NCBI GenBank assembly: GCA_028871595.1
Contig: JAGWMT010000051.1
Location: forward strand, 1-15,745
Origin: Elusimicrobiota bacterium
GTDB lineage: Bacteria; Elusimicrobiota; Elusimicrobia; UBA1565; UBA9628
Reading direction: 5' to 3'
Length of the DNA: 15,745 nt
This document shows, piece after piece, positions 1 through 7,953 of this stretch; position 1 is the stretch's first letter, and each line of letters begins with the position of its first letter. The translations under genes and the position numbers were made by a program. The notes under the pieces were generated by a model. It was not told the DNA's origin. It did no database searches and worked only from the letters and a program-made list of their open reading frames with translations.

Positions 1-345
1 CGTAGGAGTATGGCCCGTGTCTCAGTGCCATCGTGCCCGTCCGGCCTTTCAGCCCGGGTACCCGTCGTAGCCTTGGTGGTCCGTTACACCGCCAACTAGC
101 TGATGGGCCGCAAACTCCTCCTTGAACGACCCTTGCGGGTCTATCCTCCTCGGAAGATGCCTTCCAAGGAGAGTACGGCGCATTAGCCTGCCTTTCGACA
201 GGTTATTCGCCATTCGAGGGTAGATTGTTTACGTGTTACTCACTCGTCTGCCGCTAAATACGTATTGCTACGTATTCCGCTCGACTTGCATGTGTTATGC
301 ACTCTGCCAGCGTTAATTCTGAGCCAGGATCAAACTCTCCATTTA
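1..345 (-). rRNA. rrs: 16S ribosomal RNA, 5' portion (partial)
   Basis: Read on the minus strand, this is the first ~345 nt of a small-subunit rRNA. The universal 5' primer site (AGAGTTTGATCCTGGCTCAG) lies at about 318-337 and is followed by the GCAAGTCGAGCGG block and GTGAGTAACACGTA. Near the window edge come ACTGAGACACGG and the start of CTCCTACG, which sits near E. coli position 346. The gene therefore runs off the left edge and about three quarters of it is missing. The mature 5' end is placed at 344-346 by alignment with the AAAU(U)GAAGAG start of E. coli 16S, with a few nt of uncertainty. No tRNA or other rRNA is visible in the window. The variable loops could give taxonomy, which I could not assign with confidence. 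Confidence 0.97.
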
Positions 346-534
346 AAGTTTTGGTGGTTACGCCGGTGTAAGGAACCAGCTTATCCCATCTACGCCTAAA
401 TGAGAATTGACTCTAGTCAATTTACTTGTTTATTCCGACTTCAGCGACGAAGTCGAAATCACACCGAATATTTTCCTTACGCCCTCTCTCCCGGGGGGGA
501 GAACAGGGCGCCCATTCGCTCGCAAAAACCGATT

Positions 535-546
535 TGTTAAAGAACA
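535..546 (-). promoter_or_regulatory. boxA antitermination element of the rRNA leader
   Basis: The minus strand reads TGTTCTTTAACA, one base from the E. coli rrn boxA core TGCTCTTTAACA. In bacteria this RNA sequence loads NusB/NusE to make RNA polymerase resistant to Rho on untranslated rRNA. Its place, about 90 nt into the transcript and about 190 nt before 16S, fits that role. Confidence 0.85.
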
Positions 547-559
547 AAAAATTTGTCCG

Positions 560-585
560 GGCTTCTTGCAGCTTCTCAAGAAGCC
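560..585 (-). promoter_or_regulatory. boxB-like hairpin upstream of boxA
   Basis: A 9-bp perfect inverted repeat (GGCTTCTTG and CAAGAAGCC) encloses an 8-nt loop. It lies between the promoter and boxA in transcript order, matching the boxB-boxA order of the E. coli rrn leader. No U-tract follows, so it is not read as a terminator. The function is inferred from position. Confidence 0.6.
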
Positions 586-642
586 GGGGGCAAACTTACT
601 TTGCCGCTTGACTGCCTTTTGAGGGGCAGCCGAACGATCAAT

Positions 643-695
643 ATCTTAGCATGAGATCCGGAACGTGTCAACAAATCTTTTCAACATATTTTTTT
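643..695 (-). promoter_or_regulatory. rRNA promoter with extended -10 and UP-like tract
   Basis: The minus strand has a consensus -35 TTGACA (666-671), a 17-bp spacer, and TAAGAT (643-648) preceded by TGC, which forms an extended -10. The predicted start of transcription is near 636. Directly upstream of the -35, about 672-695 is rich in A/T with A-tracts, as expected of an UP element bound by the alpha C-terminal domain. A second, weaker TTGACC at 711-716 could belong to a distal tandem promoter, but no good -10 goes with it. Confidence 0.8.
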
Positions 696-795
696 CACGA
701 CACGCTCACGGGTCAATTCCTCGACGAGAAACGCCGTTTTTCGCGGATCGAAATATTTTTAAAAATAACCGTTGACGCCGCGGAAGCCGCGCGCG

Positions 796-828
796 AAAAA
801 TTTCAAAAAACGCGCGGGCCGCGCGTTT
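796..828 (-). terminator. Rho-independent terminator of the metalloprotease-to-lipoprotein operon
   Basis: The minus strand has AAACGCGC, loop GGCCC, then GCGCGTTT (808-828), followed by a T-rich tail (TTTTGAAATTTTT). The hairpin starts inside the TAA stop codon of the lipoprotein gene (827-829). It separates that operon from the rRNA promoter on the same strand. Confidence 0.75.
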
Positions 829-1813
829 ACGGCGCGATCGTGATGTCCGGACGCGGCGACAATTTCAGCGTGGACAGGTCGTGCGCCGGCACCACCACCA
901 GGCGCGGCACGGCCTCCACCGCCAGGCGCATGGCGCGCGTGTTCCACGCGAAGCTGGAGACGTCCACCACGAAGCGGCGGTCGGGCAAAGCGTCGTCGAA
1001 GACGTTGTCGTACACGTAAGCCGCCGGACCGGTCAGCAGCACGGGGCCGGAATCCAGGTTCAACCACAACCCCATCCCCCCCGTCGCGCCGCCGGCCAGG
1101 TCCACCAGGATGACGGTGCCGTCCCCGAACAGGTCCTTGCCGTGGTCAAACGGCCCGAAGGGCTTCTCGACGGAGAGATCGACCAGTTTGAGCCTTTCCT
1201 CGGGAACGAACGCGCGCGGATCAGGCAGATCGGCCTCCAGGGCCCGGCGTCGGGGATCTTTCCAGGCCTGGGCCGACATGACGACGGTCGCGTTCGGAAA
1301 CGCCCCCGCGCGACCGGCCCACTCGGGAGCCAAGTCCGGCAAAATGACCCATTTGACGTCCTCGGCCCTCACGCCCTGGGCCGCCAACTGGGACACGATG
1401 TCGCGGTTCGGCGCCACTTTAAAAGGAGACAGCGCGGCGCCCTTCACCCGCGCCGCGCCCAGGCCGCCCAGGTCCTCGGGAAGACCCGCGCCGAACAGAA
1501 TGGCTCCTTCCTTGGGGTGCGTCACGAGAAAGGCCAGGACGGGCGGCTTCAAATGGGCCTCGGGGCTTTTCTCCTCCGACACCAGGTTCCCCCGGACGTG
1601 GCCTTCCCCGACGACGAACACCTCCAGCCTGAGGCCGTCGACCATGCGGTGAGCGATGAGCGCGGCGCCGAACGTGGCCGAGGGCGCGCGCTCCGGCCGC
1701 AGGACGGGACGCGCGGCCGGGGGCGCGGGCACGCCGTTGGGCACCAAGCCGATCTCCGCGCAGCCGATCAGCCCGAGAAGGGCCGCCGCCGCCGCGGCCG
1801 CGACGGCCCTCAC
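827..1813 (-). CDS. Lipoprotein with degenerate metallo-beta-lactamase fold
   Basis: This is a 328-residue predicted lipoprotein. It has a hydrophobic Ala-rich leader and a lipobox (LIGC, Cys18). The body resembles AHL-lactonase-like metallo-beta-lactamase proteins: VKWVIL at 153-158, AFPNATVVMS at 171-180, GDGTVILVD at 230-238 and SGPVLLTG at 255-262 all sit at the expected places. The catalytic motifs are gone. Where HxHxDH should follow VIL the sequence is PDLAPEWAG, where the PGHTPGH histidines should be it reads AGGATGG, and the metal-bridging Asp after LLTG is Pro263. Only a late His (PAHD, His311) survives. It is therefore probably a non-enzymatic or altered-function relative. The GTG start overlaps the upstream stop by 4 nt (GTGA), so translation is likely coupled. 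The fold assignment is fairly sure; the substrate or partner is unknown. Confidence 0.8.
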   Translation of the reverse strand: MRAVAAAAAAALLGLIGCAEIGLVPNGVPAPPAARPVLRPERAPSATFGAALIAHRMVDGLRLEVFVVGEGHVRGNLVSEEKSPEAHLKPPVLAFLVTHPKEGAILFGAGLPEDLGGLGAARVKGAALSPFKVAPNRDIVSQLAAQGVRAEDVKWVILPDLAPEWAGRAGAFPNATVVMSAQAWKDPRRRALEADLPDPRAFVPEERLKLVDLSVEKPFGPFDHGKDLFGDGTVILVDLAGGATGGMGLWLNLDSGPVLLTGPAAYVYDNVFDDALPDRRFVVDVSSFAWNTRAMRLAVEAVPRLVVVPAHDLSTLKLSPRPDITIAP

Positions 1814-2382
1814 TTCTGCTTCACCAGCAGGTTGATCCGGATTTCCGCGTCCGTGCGCTGATACACTTCCTCGACGAGAAGAAGGTGCTCCAGGATTTCC
1901 TCTTGCGCGGCGGCGGCGGAAGGAACCTTCGCCAGTTCCTTGGCGTGCTCGCTCTTTTCCTTCATGATCAGATTGATCTTCGCGCGGATTTCGGCGATGG
2001 GGATGGGAGCGCCCAGACGCTGCACCTCGGGATCGGCCATCCGGCCCAGCTTGCGCAGGGCCTTCATCACGCCTTTCGACTTCTTGCCGGGAACCGACAC
2101 GATGAGCTGCTGGGTCTCCGCGGTCCGGCTGGAAGCGGAATTCGACGGCGGCTGATCCAGGGAGCCGCCGTTTTTCTGGATGGCGGCGACGATCTTCGGG
2201 AGCTCGGCGTCCAAATTCTTCACGACGAGCTCCGCGCTCCAGATCTCTTTATACGGCGCCGTCGAATAGAACTTGAACCAGTACGGCTCCCCGGGCGCGG
2301 GGGCCACGTCGAACGAGGGCACGGGCGCGGTCGCGGCCGACAGCGGCGCGCACAGCGCGGCGACGAGAATCAAGGTCTTCAT
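1810..2382 (-). CDS. Exported DUF4349-like protein
   Basis: This 190-residue protein has a clear N-terminal signal peptide (MKTLILVAALCAPLSAATA), with likely cleavage near residue 18-20. The region of about 48-125 (AELVVKNLDAELPKIVAAI, then QQLIVSVPGK and a short helix ending near LGRMADPEV) resembles the DUF4349-type layout: a ligand-free beta/alpha domain that compares adjacent residues of a secreted or membrane-anchored sensor. The C-terminal third (130-190) is helical and charged, with no transmembrane anchor. No catalytic motif is visible. The ATG start overlaps the rhodanese stop (ATGA), and the gene's own stop overlaps the following lipoprotein start, so the three genes are likely translated as a coupled unit. 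The family call is moderate and the function unknown. Confidence 0.8.
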   Translation of the reverse strand: MKTLILVAALCAPLSAATAPVPSFDVAPAPGEPYWFKFYSTAPYKEIWSAELVVKNLDAELPKIVAAIQKNGGSLDQPPSNSASSRTAETQQLIVSVPGKKSKGVMKALRKLGRMADPEVQRLGAPIPIAEIRAKINLIMKEKSEHAKELAKVPSAAAAQEEILEHLLLVEEVYQRTDAEIRINLLVKQK

Positions 2383-2747
2383 TTTTCCGTCGGTCCCCCG
2401 GCTTCCTGCCAGCCGCGCCAGCCTCCGTCCATGGAGATCACGTTTTTATAACCCATCTTCTGCATGTTGTCCGCCGACAGGGCGGACCGGAAGCCGCCGC
2501 CGCAGTACAGAATGATCTCGGCGTTCTTGTCGGGAATGGTCGCCTCGACGTCGCGCTCGATGATGCCTTTGCCGAGATGGATCGCGCCCGCGATCCGGCC
2601 CTTGTCCCACTCGCCGTCCTCGCGGACGTCGACGAGCAGAAGTTTTTCGCCCTTCTTCACCCGCGCCAGGACGGCGGGGATGTTCGTTTCCTTGACGCGG
2701 GACTTCGCGTCGTTGACGATCTTCAGAAATTCGGGAGAGTGGCTCAT
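2379..2747 (-). CDS. Single-domain rhodanese-like sulfurtransferase
   Basis: This 122-residue cytoplasmic protein has one rhodanese domain. Key features are LLLVDVRE at 36-43, GRIAGAIHL at 50-58 (the CH2-type motif), and an active-site loop starting YCGGGFRSA with Cys82 as the persulfide-carrying residue and Arg87 closing the loop. GYKNVISMDGGWRGW near the C-terminus is the standard end of the fold. Rhodaneses move sulfane sulfur to acceptors such as cyanide or thiols; the loop length (C plus five residues to S) fits a sulfur rather than phosphate or arsenate substrate. No signal peptide is seen. An AGGTGG ribosome site precedes the ATG. It lies 23 nt after the metalloprotease gene and overlaps the next gene by 4 nt. 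Rhodanese next to a metallo-beta-lactamase-fold protein recalls persulfide dioxygenase pairs, but that neighbour lacks metal ligands. Confidence 0.92.
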   Translation of the reverse strand: MSHSPEFLKIVNDAKSRVKETNIPAVLARVKKGEKLLLVDVREDGEWDKGRIAGAIHLGKGIIERDVEATIPDKNAEIILYCGGGFRSALSADNMQKMGYKNVISMDGGWRGWQEAGGPTEK

Positions 2748-2770
2748 GCCACCTTTCTACAAAATCCGAA

Positions 2771-3955
2771 TCAGGAGTGGGAGAGGGCGCGGGCGCGCCG
2801 GATCACGCCCCGGGAGTAGGCGCGGAAGCGCGCGCGCCCCTCGGGGGTGGCCAGGAAGCCCAGATCGCGCTCGATCCAGCCGCGGTTGACGGCGTTGTCG
2901 CGCAGGCTGCGGTCCAGCGGCTCCAGCGCCTCCTGACGGTGCGCCTCGATGGCGCTCTCGGCCATGCCGTTCTTCTTCATGCTGGCCAGCACCCGCTCGA
3001 CCGCCGCGCGCTTGCGCCGCGTCTTGGCCTCGGTCTTCTCGTTGGCCTTCAGCTTCTTCTGAAGCTCGGCGACGTACGCGTCCATCTTCTCGCCGTGCAA
3101 AACGATGTTGTTCTTATACTGCTGGCCCAGCCACGTGAAGAACTTCTCCGGGTCCTTCGCCAGGCGGGCGCGCGCGTCGCGCGCGAACGAGCCCGCGGCG
3201 GGCTCCACGCCCAGCTCGTTCCACACGCGGCTCTCGACGGTGTAGGACTCGATCTCCAGCTCCAGCGCGTCGGCGGGAATATTCTGAGCGCGCTGCAGGA
3301 CATGCTGCAGCTCATGCGCCAGAATGGGCGCGCTCTGGTACGGATCGCGCTTCAAGTGCCCGGCGTCCATCACCAGCAGATCCGAGTCGTAACGAAATTC
3401 GCCGTTGTTGCCGATCGCCGCCACGTCCATCATCACCGGCACCCCGCGTTGGGCCGCCATCGCGTCGATGTCGCGCAGCACCCGCCGTCCCGTGCGCGAG
3501 GTCTTCAGCAAACCCACCACCGAGTTCAGCCACTCCTCATGCTCGACCCGCGCCATGCGCAGCCCCGAGCCCATCGGCGCCTTGGCCGCGGCCGCCGGCG
3601 TTTCCACCGGAGCCGGGCCGGCCGCTTGCCCTCCGTCGAACTGCGCGCCCGACTTCGCGGCGTCATTCTCCGCCGCCGGCGCCTCCGCGGGTTGGACCGG
3701 AACGTTCTTCGCCGGCTCAAGACCTTCCGCGGCGGCCGGCAGGAGCGCCAAAGTGGCGGTCAGCGCCATGGGCGACACGGCGGAGACCGGGGTGATGAAC
3801 ACAGCCGAGGGCGCCGCAGGCCTCATCGGAACGACGGCGGTCAGCATCGCCGCCGACGCCGACAGAGGCGCGGCCAAGAGGACGACAAGCCCCGAACGCA
3901 ATGTGCGGGTCACGAGGCGAATATAGAAAACGACCGGCAACGACATGTAGGACAT
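2771..3955 (-). CDS. Secreted zinc metalloprotease-like protein (HExxH)
   Basis: This is a 394-residue protein. Residues 1-36 look like an export signal: basic residues before the hydrophobic SGLVVLLAAPLSASA. A long low-complexity Ala/Pro region runs to about 125, then comes a globular domain. HELQH at 214-218 is the HExxH zinc and catalytic motif. The downstream helix LELEIESYTVESRVW (231-245) supplies candidate third ligands (Glu235 or Glu237), as in gluzincins, and VMDAGH before it fits the upstream strand. The C-terminal part (295-394) is strongly charged and helical. The exact peptidase family is not clear. The start is uncertain: ATG 3955 and ATG 3946 are in frame, neither has a good ribosome site, and GTG 3913 just after a TATATT is possible. 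It is the first gene of the run leading to the rhodanese. Confidence 0.8.
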   Translation of the reverse strand: MSYMSLPVVFYIRLVTRTLRSGLVVLLAAPLSASAAMLTAVVPMRPAAPSAVFITPVSAVSPMALTATLALLPAAAEGLEPAKNVPVQPAEAPAAENDAAKSGAQFDGGQAAGPAPVETPAAAAKAPMGSGLRMARVEHEEWLNSVVGLLKTSRTGRRVLRDIDAMAAQRGVPVMMDVAAIGNNGEFRYDSDLLVMDAGHLKRDPYQSAPILAHELQHVLQRAQNIPADALELEIESYTVESRVWNELGVEPAAGSFARDARARLAKDPEKFFTWLGQQYKNNIVLHGEKMDAYVAELQKKLKANEKTEAKTRRKRAAVERVLASMKKNGMAESAIEAHRQEALEPLDRSLRDNAVNRGWIERDLGFLATPEGRARFRAYSRGVIRRARALSHS

Positions 3956-4125
3956 TGGGCCTAATTAATTTTATGCATAGGGCCTACGCTTCAAAGCGCT
4001 TTGCTCCGGCGCTGCCATGCACGGGTGGCGAAGGCTCGATTTACCCTTTATAATTCGAGAATCCCCATTATCGGTTGCCGTAAGACATAGCCCAGCATAC
4101 TCAGCCGAGCGGAATTAGAGGGAAT
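3956..4125. other. Divergent intergenic region with 12-bp palindrome
   Basis: This 170-nt AT-richer gap lies between the metalloprotease gene (minus) and a cupin gene (plus). It contains the perfect palindrome CAAAGCGCTTTG (3992-4003) and a GGGCCTA direct repeat (about 3958 and 3980). On the minus strand TAAAAT near 3970 with TTTGAA upstream is a possible promoter for the protease. On the plus strand TATAAT is at 4049-4054. The palindrome could be an operator, but nothing proves it. Confidence 0.4.
4049..4054 (+). promoter_or_regulatory. Possible -10 box for the cupin gene
   Basis: A perfect TATAAT lies 72 nt upstream of the cupin ATG. The hexamer at 17-bp spacing (TGGCGA, 4026-4031) is a poor -35, so an activator or an alternative sigma factor may be needed, or the match is chance in an AT-rich gap. 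Confidence 0.35.
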
Positions 4126-4590
4126 ATGCAGAAAGTCCATAACCTAAAAATGGTCCCCGATCAGAACGTCGATGATCCCAAGTTCAGATCACCGATGATG
4201 ACGAAACACCTTGGAGCCTTGGCGGGCAGTGAACGGCTCTACGTGAATATCGACTACGTGAAGCCCGGAGGAAAGAGCGTTAAGTACCATGCGCATTCGC
4301 TTCAGGAGGAGTTCTTCTTGATATTGGCAGGCACTGGTAAACTTCGGCTCCAGGGGCGGATGATCCCAATTAAAGCAGGTGATTTTTTTGCAAAGCCGAG
4401 CGGAAAGGGAATCGCGCATCAATTCATTAATGACGGAAAAACGGTTCTCGAGATACTCGACTGCGGAACCGCGGACAGGGGGGACATCGTCGAATATCCC
4501 GACGAAAATGTTGTCCTGTTGAGAGACAAGAGAGTCGTCCTCAAAGGTTCTGGTGTCATCGCCAATTGGTCGTCCGATCCCAATGAATAG
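4126..4590 (+). CDS. Single-domain cupin protein (COG3837-like)
   Basis: This 154-residue soluble protein forms one cupin barrel. Motif 1 is PGGKSVKYHAHSLQEEFF (47-64): His55, His57 and Glu61 or Glu62 are metal-ligand candidates, with Gly69 closing the motif. Motif 2 is AGDFFAKPSGKGIAHQFIN (84-102), with His98 as the last ligand. The tail (IVEYPDENVVLLRDKR) resembles the YPDS-type ends of COG3837 cupins. Cupins of this kind range from sugar isomerases to dioxygenases and binding proteins; no specific reaction can be named. AGAGGG sits 4 nt before ATG. Codon use and G+C (about half) are clearly lower than the flanking genes, which suggests it was acquired together with the next gene. A weak terminator follows. 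Confidence 0.88.
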   Translation: MQKVHNLKMVPDQNVDDPKFRSPMMTKHLGALAGSERLYVNIDYVKPGGKSVKYHAHSLQEEFFLILAGTGKLRLQGRMIPIKAGDFFAKPSGKGIAHQFINDGKTVLEILDCGTADRGDIVEYPDENVVLLRDKRVVLKGSGVIANWSSDPNE

Positions 4591-4604
4591 GCCGCGGCTA
4601 ACTC

Positions 4605-4637
4605 AGCGCTTCCGCCAACACGCGCTTTTTAATTTTT
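4605..4637 (+). terminator. Weak rho-independent terminator after the cupin gene
   Basis: AGCGC (4605-4609) pairs with GCGCT (4622-4626) around a 12-nt loop, followed by TTTTTAATTTTT. The stem is only 5 bp, so the call rests mainly on the T-tract and on its position just after the stop codon. Confidence 0.45.
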
Positions 4638-4649
4638 AATTCCTGATTT

Positions 4650-5213
4650 ATGACCATCATTCCCTTTTCAATCAAGAACGAACGCGGATCCATCTCCGTA
4701 AGCATGGCTCGCAATGCCGGAGCGAAACATTCGGGATTCGACATCGGACCGATGGCGCATTGCGATCTCAAGGGGTTTCCCGTCCTAAAAGCGACCGTCG
4801 CCTTCACGGGGACCGGCTATCGCGCGATTTTCGGCTGGATTCAGGTCGTGCATCTTGATTTTCCGCACGAGGGCGGGAAAAAAACGGTCGTTGACGTGAT
4901 GCCGTCGCACATCGGATTAGGTGTGCCCTTCGCTTACTTTGGGCACCTCCCGACATTCTTTGATGCGCCGGCGCTTCATCCGCGAACGGCCGGAAGCTTC
5001 GCCGCCGAGGCGTTTCTATGCAAACCGCCGCTTCACACTCGCGCCGAATCGATTGAATTTATCGCAGGCTTTCGATGGGGCTACAACATCGAGGGCGCTT
5101 CGGGGAAGCCGAATCATTTTCCCGTCAAACAGATCGGGGCATCGATTTGGGCGAAGAACCGCCGTTTGATCATGACTAAGCATCCAAAGTGGAAACTTGG
5201 CGGGAGCGTCTAA
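4650..5213 (+). CDS. Conserved-looking protein of unknown function
   Basis: I do not recognise a named family. This 187-residue protein is soluble, with no signal peptide or membrane segment, and rich in aromatic residues and histidine. Visible landmarks are ATVAFTGTGYRAIFGWIQVV (48-67), a GLGVPFAYFGHLPTFFDAP stretch (90-108), an AEAFLC segment (119-124), and GFRWGYNIEG near 140-149. Repeated Gly-aromatic turns suggest a beta-rich fold. It ends 26 nt before the convergent cupin stop. ATG 4650 is the most upstream start, but no Shine-Dalgarno sequence precedes it; a downstream start at Met19 is possible. G+C is lower than in the ATP synthase genes and like the cupin before it, so both may belong to one acquired patch. 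It is a likely real gene because the reading frame is long and its composition is protein-like. Confidence 0.72.
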   Translation: MTIIPFSIKNERGSISVSMARNAGAKHSGFDIGPMAHCDLKGFPVLKATVAFTGTGYRAIFGWIQVVHLDFPHEGGKKTVVDVMPSHIGLGVPFAYFGHLPTFFDAPALHPRTAGSFAAEAFLCKPPLHTRAESIEFIAGFRWGYNIEGASGKPNHFPVKQIGASIWAKNRRLIMTKHPKWKLGGSV

Positions 5214-5239
5214 GCGGAAGAATCCAGGGGACGCGGCCG

Positions 5240-5728
5240 CTATTCGCAGATGTGGCAGACGCCGAGACCGTCGACCGCCGTCGGCTTGTCGCGCTCGGAG
5301 TTCACGATGCAAAGAAACCCGAAGGGCTCCTTCGCGTCCGCGGGGCAGCGGAACTGGTGCGGATCCGACGGGGACACGTACACCACGTCCCCCACCCCGA
5401 CGGTCCAGATGTAGCAGCCGGCCTGGGCCTCGCCCACGCCGCGCATGGGGATGACCACGTGCTCGTGCTCGTGCTTCTCGAGCGTGGAGTGGCCCCCGGG
5501 CGCGATCTCGAAGTAGCGCACGTGGAACTTGGCGCTTTCCCCGCGCTTGCCCACCAACTCGCGGCGGGAGATTCCCTTGTAGTCGGCCGTCGTGGTCTTG
5601 TACGCCTCCAGCGGCACGTCCTTCCAGTCGAAGCCCGCGGGGAGCTTGCGGATGACCTTGCTGTGGTTGCCCTCGATGGGCGGCGGCGGCGGCGCCTTGA
5701 TCCCGCCCACCGTCTTGTCCGCGTCCAA
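5240..5728 (-). CDS. Cupin protein at the end of the ATP synthase operon, CxxC tail
   Basis: This 162-residue protein starts at TTG 5728; AGGAG inside the atpC stop region lies 6 nt upstream and decides the start. A Pro-rich N-terminus (KAPPPPPIEG, 11-20) precedes a cupin domain. Motif 1 is APGGHSTLEKHEHEHVV (76-92): His86, His88 and His90 can bind metal, but Val/Ile occupy the usual Glu position. Motif 2 is VGDVVYVSPSDPHQF (112-126) with His124. The last five residues, CHICE (158-162), form a CxxC pair, and Cys128 and Cys140 lie nearby, so redox or metal binding is possible. It follows atpC by 3 nt, so it is almost surely co-transcribed as the last operon gene. The molecular role is unknown, and no terminator is obvious after it. 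Confidence 0.87.
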   Translation of the reverse strand: MDADKTVGGIKAPPPPPIEGNHSKVIRKLPAGFDWKDVPLEAYKTTTADYKGISRRELVGKRGESAKFHVRYFEIAPGGHSTLEKHEHEHVVIPMRGVGEAQAGCYIWTVGVGDVVYVSPSDPHQFRCPADAKEPFGFLCIVNSERDKPTAVDGLGVCHICE

Positions 5729-5731
5729 GAC

Positions 5732-6178
5732 CTACTCCTGCTCGCTCGGGTCGTTGCTGGGGTAGCCCTTGCCGCGCCGCGAGACCCGCAGGCGGACCTG
5801 CGCGCGGCGCATGTCGGCTTCCATCTGCGCCAGCTGCATGGGATCAAGACCGGGCTTGACCGCCGCGGCCTTCGCGCGCTCCAGCGCCTGCTCGGCCCGC
5901 GCCGCGTCGATCTGCTCCGCCGTCTCGGCCGTCTCGGCGAACAGGGAGATCGTGTCGTCCTTGATCTCCGCGAACCCGCCGGACACCGCGAAGCGCTTCA
6001 CCCGGCCCTTGTCCGTCACGCGCACTTCTCCGGCGCCCAGCTGGACCAAAAACGACATGTGGCCCGGGAGCACGCCCATCTCCCCGTCGTACGCCGGCAG
6101 GACCACCATGTCCGCGGGCGCGGACCAGGCGACCTTCTCCGGCGTGACCAGCTCCAGCGTCAAGTGCTTGTCGGACAT
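5732..6178 (-). CDS. atpC: F-type ATP synthase subunit epsilon
   Basis: Epsilon is part of the F1 central stalk and can inhibit ATP hydrolysis. The 148-residue protein has the N-terminal beta-sandwich (LTLELVTPEKVAWSAPADMV, then YDGEMGVLPGH at 30-40 and FAVSGGFAEI near 63-72). The C-terminal helical pair follows (TAEQIDAARAEQALERAKA, then QMEADMRRAQVRLRVSRR). It is slightly longer than usual (about 135 residues) because of a charged tail ending SNDPSEQE. An AGAGGT ribosome site lies before ATG. It starts 10 nt after the atpD stop and is followed within 3 nt by a cupin. Confidence 0.96.
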   Translation of the reverse strand: MSDKHLTLELVTPEKVAWSAPADMVVLPAYDGEMGVLPGHMSFLVQLGAGEVRVTDKGRVKRFAVSGGFAEIKDDTISLFAETAETAEQIDAARAEQALERAKAAAVKPGLDPMQLAQMEADMRRAQVRLRVSRRGKGYPSNDPSEQE

Positions 6179-6188
6179 GGGGACCTCT

Positions 6189-7929
<1,741 letters not shown>

Positions 7930-7953
7930 TGGAGTCTCCTTGAAATGGGTCCG

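Larger units (their letters stand above)
346..642 (-). other. rRNA operon leader (non-coding, structured)
   Basis: This is the transcribed spacer between the rRNA promoter and mature 16S. I see no credible gene here; short plus-strand frames lack start signals and run antisense to the leader. It holds a boxB-like hairpin (560-585), boxA (535-546), and a large imperfect hairpin at 480-510 made of CGCCCT/AGGGCG outer and CTCCC/GGGAG inner stems. That hairpin has no U-tract, so it looks like a processing or structural element rather than a terminator. The stretch closest to 16S (346-470) is AT-richer and probably pairs with sequence downstream of 16S for RNase III cleavage, but the partner lies outside the window. 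Confidence 0.7.

Noticed and set aside
407..622. Short plus-strand frames in the rRNA leader
   Set aside because: They run opposite a leader with hairpin, boxA and promoter, and have no ribosome site or conserved look.
651..1067. Plus- and minus-strand frames over the terminator and end of the lipoprotein gene (651-1019 and 759-1067)
   Set aside because: They cross the terminator and rRNA promoter and are shadows of the lipoprotein frame.
2777..3964. 395-codon plus-strand frame opposite the metalloprotease gene
   Set aside because: The product is Arg/His/Leu-rich and repetitive, while the minus strand encodes a protein with signal peptide and HELQH motif.
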